From positions 11,699-75,698 of the forward strand of contig JADKFD010000100.1 of the NCBI GenBank assembly GCA_016717705.1: DNA of 64,000 nt, read 5' to 3'. This DNA comes from Rhodanobacteraceae bacterium. Lineage in GTDB: Bacteria; Pseudomonadota; Gammaproteobacteria; Xanthomonadales; SZUA-5. Below the pieces are notes generated by a model. It was not told the DNA's origin. It did no database searches and saw only the letters and a program-made list of their open reading frames with translations. Positions 57,132-64,000 of this stretch are shown here, piece by piece; the first letter of the stretch is position 1, and every line of letters begins with the position of its first letter. The translations under genes and the position numbers were made by a program.

Positions 57132-57794
57132 ATGACCGATAGCGCAGAGACCGCCAGTGATCGCAGCCGTGTCCGTCGCCATCCCGAACGTGCGGGCTAC
57201 GAGCGCAAACAGGCCTACGCCATCCTCGACGCCGGACAGATCGCCCATGTCGGTTTTGCCGTAGACGGCCAGCCTTTCGTGATCCCGATGCTGTATGCCC
57301 GCCTCGACGACAGCGTGTTGCTGCACGGCAATGTCGGCAGCCGCCTGTTGCGGCATCTGGCCAGCGGTGCGGCGTGCTGCCTGACGGTTACCCACCTCGA
57401 CGGTTGGGTGTTGGCGCGCTCGCACTTCAACCACTCGGCCAACTATCGCTCGGTGGTGGTCTTCGGCAGCGCTTGCAGCATCGAAGATCCAGAGCGCAAG
57501 GCGATCGCCCTGGCACATCTGGTAGACGCGTTGATTCCGGGACGTGCAGCCGATTCGCGCCCTTCCGATCCCCAGGAGTTGGCCGCCACCAGCCTGCTTG
57601 AAATCCGCATCGACGACTGCAGCGTCAAGTCGCGCAGCGGCCCGCCCAAGGATCATCCCGATGATCTTGACTGGCCGACATGGGCGGGCGTGATTCCGCT
57701 GGCCTTGACACCCGGCACCCCGGAACCCGCCCTGGATCTGTTGGCCGGGCAGCCTCTTCCCGACTACCTTCGCTCGGGCCGGGCCATGCGGTGA
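57132..57794 (+). CDS. pyridoxamine 5'-phosphate oxidase-related flavin-binding protein
   Basis: A 220-residue split-barrel protein. The N-terminal motif RRHPERAGYERKQAYAILDA, followed by AHVGFAVDGQPFVIPMLYAR and LHGNVGSRLLRHLASGAACC, is typical of the PNPOx-like/FMN-binding group (nitroimidazole-resistance-like). The C-terminus PDYLRSGRA also fits. It is not PdxH itself. It is divergently transcribed from the MocR regulator and is the likely target. Confidence 0.85.
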   Translation: MTDSAETASDRSRVRRHPERAGYERKQAYAILDAGQIAHVGFAVDGQPFVIPMLYARLDDSVLLHGNVGSRLLRHLASGAACCLTVTHLDGWVLARSHFNHSANYRSVVVFGSACSIEDPERKAIALAHLVDALIPGRAADSRPSDPQELAATSLLEIRIDDCSVKSRSGPPKDHPDDLDWPTWAGVIPLALTPGTPEPALDLLAGQPLPDYLRSGRAMR

Positions 57795-57861
57795 AATCGC
57801 CCGTGACCGCATGCAGTTGCCCGAGGACCGACCCGGAAAGACTCGACAGCATCCAGCCGGG

Positions 57862-57890
57862 TTGTCAAATCCGGCCCAGCGCTCTAACAT
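57862..57890 (+). promoter_or_regulatory. promoter of tRNA-Thr
   Basis: TTGTCA (57862-57867), a 17-base spacer, and TAACAT (57885-57890), followed by a GC-rich discriminator (GCGCGGCTC), as usual for stringently controlled tRNA genes. Start predicted near 57897, ten bases before the tRNA. Confidence 0.7.
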
Positions 57891-57906
57891 GCGCGGCTCT
57901 CTACGC

Positions 57907-57982
<76 letters not shown>

Positions 57983-58008
57983 GTGGAAACAATGACTTAG
58001 AATGCATT

Positions 58009-58040
58009 AACGGCCGTCTAGACGGCCGTTCCTGTTTCTT
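58009..58040 (+). terminator. intrinsic terminator after tRNA-Thr
   Basis: A perfect 22-base palindrome (arms AACGGCCGTC/GACGGCCGTT) is followed by a T-rich tract (CCTGTTTCTT). Confidence 0.75.
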
Positions 58041-58145
58041 GAGTCACCAATAGGTCACCAGTTGGCGCCAAGTGTAGGCAGCGCTTTGCCTCTCGCGTTG
58101 AGGGGATCGCCCGCCTGCAGCGCATGGCCGGGGCACCGTGATCGC

Positions 58146-58619
58146 TTAGTCGATCTCTGAATTCCCCTCAAGGTATCGCTCGATCCGCCTGTTCCCGTAG
58201 CGATCCGCCAGCGGGATCAGGTGCTCATCGAACAGCCAGTTGGCGATTTCGTCGGCGTCCCCGGTGGGCACGGTCGTGCCGGTCACCGTGTTGTCTTCGG
58301 ACTCATCGTGCTCGTCGATCCAATCCATGCCACCTGGACTGCCGATCCACAGCAGGCGTTGCCTGATCGCAGGGAGGGCTCTGACGCGTCCCGCCAAGTG
58401 TCCGATTGCCATGTCGCGGTAGACGTCCCAGAAGAACGACTGCTCGCCCTGCACCTGGACGCAGATCTCCTCCCAGACATTCTTCAGGCCCGAGTCTGGT
58501 CCGGAAGGCAGATTGTCCCGGTAATTCTTCAGATCGCGCGCGGCGGCCCTTGCCAGGCGCGCGCCGGCAGCTTCCGCGTTTTCGCGCACCAGCCGCAGCA
58601 ATGGATGACGGTAGTTCAT
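58146..58619 (-). CDS. hypothetical protein, last gene of the restriction/TAC operon
   Basis: A 157-residue soluble, acidic protein that I do not recognise. Its sequence includes HPLLRLVRENAEAAGARLAR, VWEEICVQVQGEQSFFWDVY, PGGMDWIDEHDESEDNTVTG and WLFDEHLIPLADRYGNRRIE. There are no membrane segments and no cysteine motif beyond one Cys. It begins 6 bases after the res stop, so it is co-transcribed. Genes of this position next to type III restriction loci are often conserved but uncharacterised. Confidence 0.65.
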   Translation of the reverse strand: MNYRHPLLRLVRENAEAAGARLARAAARDLKNYRDNLPSGPDSGLKNVWEEICVQVQGEQSFFWDVYRDMAIGHLAGRVRALPAIRQRLLWIGSPGGMDWIDEHDESEDNTVTGTTVPTGDADEIANWLFDEHLIPLADRYGNRRIERYLEGNSEID

Positions 58620-58625
58620 CTGGCT

Positions 58626-61283
58626 TCACCCGGCGCCGTGCTGCGAGAGAATGTCCCGCACCTGATACGGCTCAAACGCCACATCCCACGCCCACACGCC
58701 GAACCCGCCGCGCTGATTGACGCCCTCAACCCACGCGGCGAGCGCTGACCGCTTGGCGCGATTCTGTTCGTCGTCGACGCCTTTGATCTCCAGCACCAGG
58801 GTCTTGCCGTTGGCCATGCGGATCATGAAATCGGGCAGGAAGCGCCGGCGTGAGCCGTTCCACAGGTAATAGATCTGGTAACCGAGGTGATCGTTCTTGG
58901 TGTACGCGGCGACCAGTGGGCTGCTTTCCAGAAGGTTGGCCGCAAAGCCCTCCCAGGCGCTGTCGCCGACCATGTGGCTGATCTGCGACCGCACGGTCGG
59001 GATCGTTGGCCGCGTGGTGTACCAGGTGCGCATGTTGCGTGTGGAGCCGATCGGCGAGTCGGGATCGAAGATCAGTTCCATGCGCTCGCTGTTGTGCTCG
59101 TACACGTAGCGCAGCAGGTGTTGCACGATACGGTCGATGCTCAGCGCGACCAGGATGCGGCGCCGCAGGGGGTCCTGATGGAACAGGCTCGGGATGTCCA
59201 GCTCGTCGCGACGCGAAGAACTGTTCGATCAGGCGGATCAACTGAACGACCAGCATTTCCGGCTTGCCGCTGAAAGCCCGGCTCCAGGGTGAGCGAAGGC
59301 CTTGCGCGCCGCGAGGAACATGAGTCGCTGCAAGCCGGAACGCCTCCGGCAGCTGCTCCAGGTCGATCACCTGGACCTTGCGCCAGGTCGGTCGCGCCAC
59401 CCAGCGCAGGAGCGAGCTCGGCGCTGATCGGTGATCGCTGCCGGACGCAGAGCGGCGGATCTCACCTCGTCCCAGTCCACCGCGAGCGCCGGGCTTCACC
59501 ACCGGATCGACTCGCAGCACGTTCGGCCAGCGGATCTCCAGGCTGTTGCGCTCCCACGCGGCGCAGGCCGCGGCCGATCACCTGCTCACACAGCAGCTGG
59601 CTGGTGAACGCGCGCAGGCCCATGATGTGGGTGACGTTCTTCGCATCCCAGCCTTCCGACAGCATGGCCACCGAAATGACGCTCTGCAGCCGCTGGCCGG
59701 CGGTGCCGCGCTTGCCGACGTTGTCGACGATCTCGCGCAGGATTTCTTCTTTCTTGCGCGCCAGCAGCTCGCTTCCGTCTCTGGCGATAGGCCGGCGGCC
59801 TCGACGATGGCCTGAAGCCGGCCTCGTAGTCCTTGTCCGGTGCCGCGGTCTCGCCGACCTCGGCCTTGTCCAGCACCCTTGGAATCCACGCGCAGCGTCC
59901 GGTCCAGGCGCCTTGAGCTCGGGCCAGTAGGCGTCGCCTTGCGTGAAATAGTGCTCGATGCGCGCGGCGGTCTCGGTGCGGTTGCATACGGTGAGCATGA
60001 CGGGTGGCGACGCGTGACCGCTCTCGCGCCACGCGCGCGCCGCGGCGCGCCAGTCGGCGCCGAGCAGCGTGTAGGCGTCCTGCACCAACTGCGGCAGCGG
60101 ATCGGTTGGCTTGGCGCCTTTGCTGTTCAGGTCCTCGGCAACTTCATCCTCGCGATAAAGGTGATAGAGCTTCGGACGCAGCGTCTTGGCGTTGGGCACG
60201 CGTCGTCACGCACGACCACCCGCGGCGTCTTCACCAAACCCGCCTCGATGGCGTCATTCAAGCCGAAGTCCGACACGATCCAGCTGAACAGGCCTTCGTC
60301 GGTGTTTGTCTTGCCGGTAGGTGCGAACGGCGTGGCCGACAGGTCGAAGCAGCGGATCAGGCGGCGGGTCTTGTGGATGCGGTCCAGCCCCTCGATCCAG
60401 CGCGTCGCCTCTTCCAGATCGATGCCGAGGTCTTCCGCATCCTTCTTGCTGATCTTCACGTCGGCCCGCTTGCGGTAGGCGTGGTGCGCCTCGTCGTTGA
60501 TGACCAGCAAGTCCTTGAACCCAGCCAGCTTGCCCAGCACCCGCCGCGTCAAGGCCTCGTCGCTCTCAGCGCCCTTCCTGACCACCGAGCGCTCGGCTCC
60601 TTCAGCGGCATCAGCGCATGCCAGTTCTCGATCAGCAGCTGCGCCTGGTTCAGCTTCTGCCGCAGCGCCTCGGACGGGCACAAGCCGAACTCGTCGTAGT
60701 CGTTGGCGGTTGTTGCCCGGCATCAGCACCTGCAGGCGCTCCTTGACCGTCAGGCCGGGCGCCACGATGAAGATGGCGCGCGAGAAGTCCTTGGTGCGCT
60801 TCGGGTACGTCAGCGCGTTCAGCGACTGCCAGGTGATGATCATCGCCATCAGCGTGGTCTTGCCGCTGCCGGTCGCCATCTTGCTGCAGACGCGCTCCCA
60901 CGGCCCGCCGTCGCCTTGCAAATAGATACCCTGCTTGAACTCGGCGGCGGCCTCCACCCACCAGATCAACGTCTCGATCGCTTCGAGCTGGCAGAAGTAG
61001 AACGGCAGCTGGCGCGCCGCGGTCGTGCCAGTGCTCCAGCAGCCTGCGGGTCACGCTGGTCACGCCCGGATAGTCCGCCGTGCGCCACGTCTGCACGCGC
61101 TCACGGATCCGGTTCACGATGGTCAGCGGCTCGACACGCCGGGTGTTGTTGCGGGTGTCGAAACCTCATACCCGGCGGCCGGCGGCCTTCCACCAGGCGC
61201 AATTCCGTGCCGCTGCCCTGCCGCCAATGGCGCGCAGGCTCGCCATACGGCGAGTTGATGATCAGCGACTTTGGGCCACTCAC
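58626..61283 (-). pseudogene. type III restriction enzyme Res subunit (helicase-nuclease), multiply frameshifted
   Basis: About 885 codons are recognisable but spread over three frames with at least eight shifts. The N-terminus begins at GTG 61283 (VSGPKSLIINSPYGEP), overlapping the secB-like stop. Helicase motifs: Walker A KMATGSGKTTLMAMII, DEAH box VINDEAHHAYRK, FDLSATPFAPTG, and the motif V-VI region AMLSEGWDAKNVTHIMGLRA, QVIGRGLRR. The C-terminal nuclease core is RRFLPDFMIRMANGKTLVLEI followed by KG (PD...EXK). Shifts lie near 61170, 61030, 60705, 60600, 60195, 59890, 59800 and 59570. As written the enzyme cannot be made. Either the gene is decaying or the sequence quality is poor here. 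Confidence 0.85.
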
Positions 61284-61735
61284 AGCCGGGTGCCCGACAG
61301 GAGCGGCACCTCGATTTGCGGCAGTCTGGCGCGGGCGACCATGTCGAACACGTGTTGGCGCCAGAACGGCCAGACGATGTGAACACTATTGATCTCGGAG
61401 AACGCTGTGGCTGCGTCGATGGCCAGTTCGCTGATGCATTCGTAGTCGACAACGAAATCGGCTTCAATCTCAAACACGACCTTGGCCTCGCTGTCGACGT
61501 CGTAGGCCAACCGCAGGCCCAGCGAGACGCGAACCTGCAGCACATCGTCGAAGGTGGCCTCAGCGGTACTGCGCTCGCGAACCAGCTGCGTGGCGCGCTT
61601 CTGCTGCAGCACCGGTGAGGTGCCTTCTGGCGGCTCGGTGCCTTGGGTCAGCCGGCACTCGAACAAGACGATGTCTTTGAGCTTGAGCGCTTGCGTAGCC
61701 TGCCGGATCAGATCGGCGTTCTTTTCCTTGCTCAT
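61280..61735 (-). CDS. SecB-like chaperone of a toxin-antitoxin-chaperone module
   Basis: A 151-residue SecB-domain protein starting at ATG 61735 (MSKEKNADLIRQATQALKLK), overlapping the antitoxin stop by 4 bases. The SecB-type strands are LKDIVLFECRLTQGTE, VRVSLGLRLAYDVDSE and VVFEIEADFVVDYECIS. The conserved end is SVHIVWPFWRQHVFDMVARA followed by RLPQIEVPLL. Housekeeping SecB is usually encoded near grxC/gpsA, not beside a toxin. In TAC systems such a chaperone binds the C-terminal extension of the antitoxin and protects it from degradation. The stop overlaps the res GTG, so it is also coupled to the restriction subunit. Confidence 0.8.
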   Translation of the reverse strand: MSKEKNADLIRQATQALKLKDIVLFECRLTQGTEPPEGTSPVLQQKRATQLVRERSTAEATFDDVLQVRVSLGLRLAYDVDSEAKVVFEIEADFVVDYECISELAIDAATAFSEINSVHIVWPFWRQHVFDMVARARLPQIEVPLLSGTRL

Positions 61736-62286
61736 GCGGCAGTTTTCCAACAGTCGGGCAGGATCACATTGTGTGTGCCAGCGAGCAGGCGCCTGGCCAC
61801 GCTGCGCCGTACAGGCGCAGTCTGTGCCACAGTCTGGTACTCGCCAGCACCTGGCGCCGCCGATCCATTGGTCTGCCAGCCGCGCAAGGTGTCGACTATG
61901 AACGGATAGACCGCCAACACGCGGAGGAAGTTGTCGATCCCGGCGCTCTGGGTGACTTCCCCGCGCTCGTACTTCGAGAACGCCATCGGGCCGCCGCCGA
62001 TCAGTTCGCCAGCCTCCGCCTGGGTCATGCCCAGGCCCTCGCGCAGCGCGCGGATCTCGGCACCCGTCAGCAAACCCTCGGCGCGACGGCGCGCGTCGGT
62101 GATGCGCGCATGGTTCCGCCGCGCCTGATCCGCAAAAACCGGGTCAGCGCCGCACTGCGAGCAGATGAAGCACTCCAAGCCCACGACATGAACACTCCCG
62201 TTGCCGTGCTTGAAATCGCTCGCGTACAGGCTGGGCGTCAGCGTGCCGATCGCGTCGCAGTTCGGGCATTCGAGTTCGTGGTTCAT
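61732..62286 (-). CDS. mqsA: MqsA-family antitoxin with C-terminal extension
   Basis: 184 residues against about 131 in E. coli MqsA. An N-terminal zinc finger (CPNC at 7-10, CSQC at 42-45) is followed by an Xre-type HTH (LREGLGMTQAEAGELIGGG, then PMAFSKYERGE). This binds toxin with its zinc domain and operator DNA with its HTH. The extra residues 138-184 (GSAAPGAGEYQTVAQTAPVR ... RRLLAGTHNVILPDCW) resemble the chaperone-addiction domain of TAC antitoxins: disordered, then hydrophobic. Start and stop overlap neighbours (ATGA at both ends). No frameshift. Confidence 0.85.
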   Translation of the reverse strand: MNHELECPNCDAIGTLTPSLYASDFKHGNGSVHVVGLECFICSQCGADPVFADQARRNHARITDARRRAEGLLTGAEIRALREGLGMTQAEAGELIGGGPMAFSKYERGEVTQSAGIDNFLRVLAVYPFIVDTLRGWQTNGSAAPGAGEYQTVAQTAPVRRSVARRLLAGTHNVILPDCWKTAA

Positions 62287-62633
62287 GTCTTTCTCTCAGG
62301 GTGGAACGAGCACAGTTGGATCACTACACACGACAGGTTGATGCGAAACTTGATGTAGAGCTTTCGATTTCGGTCCCCGGCTGACGGGTAAGGCAGCAAG
62401 TAGACGTCGTGCCAGCGAGCGTCACCTTCGTAGCGGACGGCATGATGGAAGTTGGTGGGCTGTAGCGAAGACAACAACGTGCACACGTCGTCAACGCCAA
62501 GGCCGAGTTCATCCTCGATATCCTGTTCGACCGTCCTGCCGACGTAGGCGACCTTTCCGAAGCCTGCAAGCCGATGCAGCGCTTGAAGCGAGTACTCCGA
62601 AGAACTACGCTTTTCCGGTGTCGGTGTAACCAT
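62283..62633 (-). CDS. mqsR: MqsR-family toxin (mRNA interferase)
   Basis: A 116-residue RelE-fold ribonuclease. Family motifs visible: ELGLGVDDVCTLLSSLQPTN, the aromatic block ARWHDVYLLPYP, LYIKFRI and the end VIQLCSFHPERKT. In E. coli MqsR cleaves at GC(U/A). Here Gln of WQDVY is His. It starts 24 bases after the methyltransferase stop and overlaps mqsA by 4 bases. The toxin-first order is the one typical of mqsRA. Confidence 0.85.
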   Translation of the reverse strand: MVTPTPEKRSSSEYSLQALHRLAGFGKVAYVGRTVEQDIEDELGLGVDDVCTLLSSLQPTNFHHAVRYEGDARWHDVYLLPYPSAGDRNRKLYIKFRINLSCVVIQLCSFHPERKT

Positions 62634-62657
62634 TATGGTTAGTTGTCCTGAACGCAG

Positions 62658-64000
62658 TCAATCTAGACTTATGACCTTCAACGACTCAATCCCGCGGTCG
62701 TCGACGATCTTCACGGCAACTTTGCGGTAGCTGCCGGCGGCGAACGGCAGGCTTACAGTGCCGTGCAGTTGGTCGAGCAGGGCCTCATTGAGCTCGGCCT
62801 TGATGTCCTTCTTGAGCTTGTACCAGCCGTCCTTGGCGCCCGCCATGGGGAAGAACACCTGGGTGGGGAACAGGCTGCGGTCGTCGTAGTTGGTGTCCAG
62901 CGACCATGCGGCGATCTTGCCTTTGCCGCCGGAGACCAGTTCTCCGTTCGTTCCGTCAGCCGCCTTCCTGCTCATGTCGAAATAGTCGAAGCCGTGCACC
63001 TCGACCTGGTACCACGGTCCGCTGGCGTCAGCAGGGTCGGTGCCCTTGGGCGTGGCCACCTTGCGCAGTTCCACCTCGGGCTGGCCCATCAGCCAGAAGC
63101 TCTGGTTGCTGCTGCGGCCTTTCTTCAGGTCCTCGGTCAACAGATCGGTGTTCATCTGTGCCTTCAGCGCCGTGATACCGCGCGTGGCGTCGATGTCCTT
63201 TGCGGCTTCGGGGTCGAAGGCGAAGGCGCAGTAGACGATTATCTTCGGGCGCGGGAACAACTCGCCGGCCTCGCGCATGGCCAGTTCCACCTGGCGCTGT
63301 TCCAGTGCGGCGTGCTCGGGACCGAAGCTGACCACGATGCGCTCACCGGTGCTCAAGTGACCGGCGCAGTGCAGATGCCGGTAGCCTTCACCCGACGGTA
63401 GTGTCTCCAGTTCGGCGAAGCGCAGCATCTGGCCGCCTTTGCCGCGGATGCCGGTCTTGAGCAGTTCGTCGCGCCAGCGATGCTGACGCGAGGACTCACC
63501 GGCGCGCGCGATCGACGCGTCGGCTTCCTGCGCGGGTGCCTGCTCATCCAGCGACAGCACGGTGGGGAAGGGCACGGCCTCGACCGTGAACGGGCCGGTG
63601 ATGCGCAGCTTGTCCTTGGCCACCTGGGGCTGGTCGTACAGCGTTTCCTGGTCGGCGTGCGGCGATCGACTGGTCCATGCGACGCCGCATGGCTAGCCGG
63701 GCGTTGTGGAAAGCGTCGAACTCAGCGCGCGCCGAGGCTGGCCACGCGGGTGGATAATCGAACGGAACCTCCCATTCCAGCAGGGCGCTCGGCGCGCCTT
63801 TCGGTGTGTTGCGCGCGAAGTGGACCATCTGTCCTTTGCGACCGCCCTCGGTCACGACAAACGGGACTGGGGGCTCGACCCGCAGGGCGGCGTTCAATGC
63901 CGACAGCGGTTGCTCGATGGCTGGGTGCATACGCTCGTAGATCTCGTCGATCTCCGGATTGTTGGCGATCGACTTCAGCGTGACATGCGGCACGGTCTTG
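62658..64000 (-). CDS. type III-type adenine methyltransferase (Mod), C-terminal part; frameshift as sequenced
   Basis: The gene enters from beyond the right edge; the DPPY and SAM motifs are not in the window. The visible part is the characteristic C-terminal region: PEIDEIYERMHPAIEQPLSA, WEVPFDYPPAWP, ITGPFTVEAVPFPTVLSLDE, RDELLKTGIRGKGGQMLRFA, VVSFGPEHAALEQRQVELAM, MNTDLLTEDLKKGRSSNQSF and the end VKIVDDRGIESLKVISLD. Near 63664 an extra base shifts the frame between MDQSIAA and ADQETLYDQPQVAKDK. It pairs with the res gene downstream. Recognition specificity cannot be read from this part. Confidence 0.8.

Noticed and set aside
57983..58146. Phage integrase remnant next to tRNA-Thr
   Set aside because: No integrase-like reading frame was found; only a short direct repeat and terminator are present.
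61280..61735. Housekeeping SecB export chaperone
   Set aside because: It is coupled to mqsRA, is divergent in sequence, and is not beside the usual grxC/gpsA neighbours, so a TAC chaperone fits better.
61732..62633. HigBA rather than MqsRA
   Set aside because: Toxin-first order, the CxxC...CxxC zinc finger before the HTH, and the W.DVY/LYIKF toxin motifs match MqsRA.

Overview
The window is GC-rich, densely coded gammaproteobacterial DNA. Several traits point to the order Xanthomonadales (Lysobacterales), perhaps Rhodanobacteraceae: a his operon preceded by a TrpR-like YerC/YecD gene and using bifunctional hisB and hisIE, a MetX-type acyltransferase, TonB receptors, IPTL-like C-terminal anchors, and many small GTAG/GTGG palindromic repeats (REPs). 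This placement is inference from gene content; no rRNA gene is present.

Layout. 1-12 kb: a truncated propeller/Y_Y_Y sensor gene, two envelope-polymer genes (a WaaE-like glycosyltransferase and a CDP-glycerol transferase-like protein), and two large secreted Asp-box propeller proteins that converge on an HD-GYP gene. 12-27 kb: a zinc metallopeptidase, a DNA-alkylation repair protein, a TonB receptor, ppsA, an M23 peptidase, a 259-bp MITE-like element, an SGNH hydrolase, L-serine dehydratase, a glutaredoxin-like protein, an alanine/serine-glyoxylate aminotransferase and a secreted choice-of-anchor I protein. 27-39 kb: two cyclic-di-GMP type regulators, metX, a truncated TrmB-like gene, a two-component pair, a GNAT-cyanophycinase pair and HMG-CoA lyase. 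39-47.3 kb: a promoter and TrpR-like operator, the trpR-like gene, then hisG-D-C-B-H-A-F-IE, mostly with 1-4 nt overlaps. 47.5-57.8 kb: baeSR, a REP array, orn and tadA, a guaB-membrane protein-guaA operon, a Uma2 protein, and a MocR regulator divergent from a PNPOx-like gene.

58-64 kb, just after tRNA-Thr(CGT), is the most interesting part. A six-gene minus-strand operon runs mod (type III methyltransferase, cut by the window edge), mqsR, mqsA, a secB-like chaperone gene, res (type III restriction helicase/nuclease), and an unknown gene. A toxin-antitoxin-chaperone module is thus embedded between the two subunits of a type III restriction-modification system, with 4-nt start/stop overlaps from mqsR through res. 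The res gene is riddled with frameshifts while the toxin-antitoxin-chaperone genes are intact.

Sequence quality matters here. Single-base indels break otherwise conserved genes (metallopeptidase, SGNH hydrolase, histidine kinase, GGDEF/EAL, hisG, mod, res), several of them in homopolymers. The 3' ends of hisC and hisA contain G/C-homopolymer filler. Many of these are probably assembly errors, so I annotate most of these genes as single CDSs with a marked frameshift. Other curiosities are a palindromic element inserted in frame inside hisH, a His/Gln-rich leader-like stretch joined to hisG, REP elements that supply TAG stop codons, and a MocR protein without its PLP lysine.
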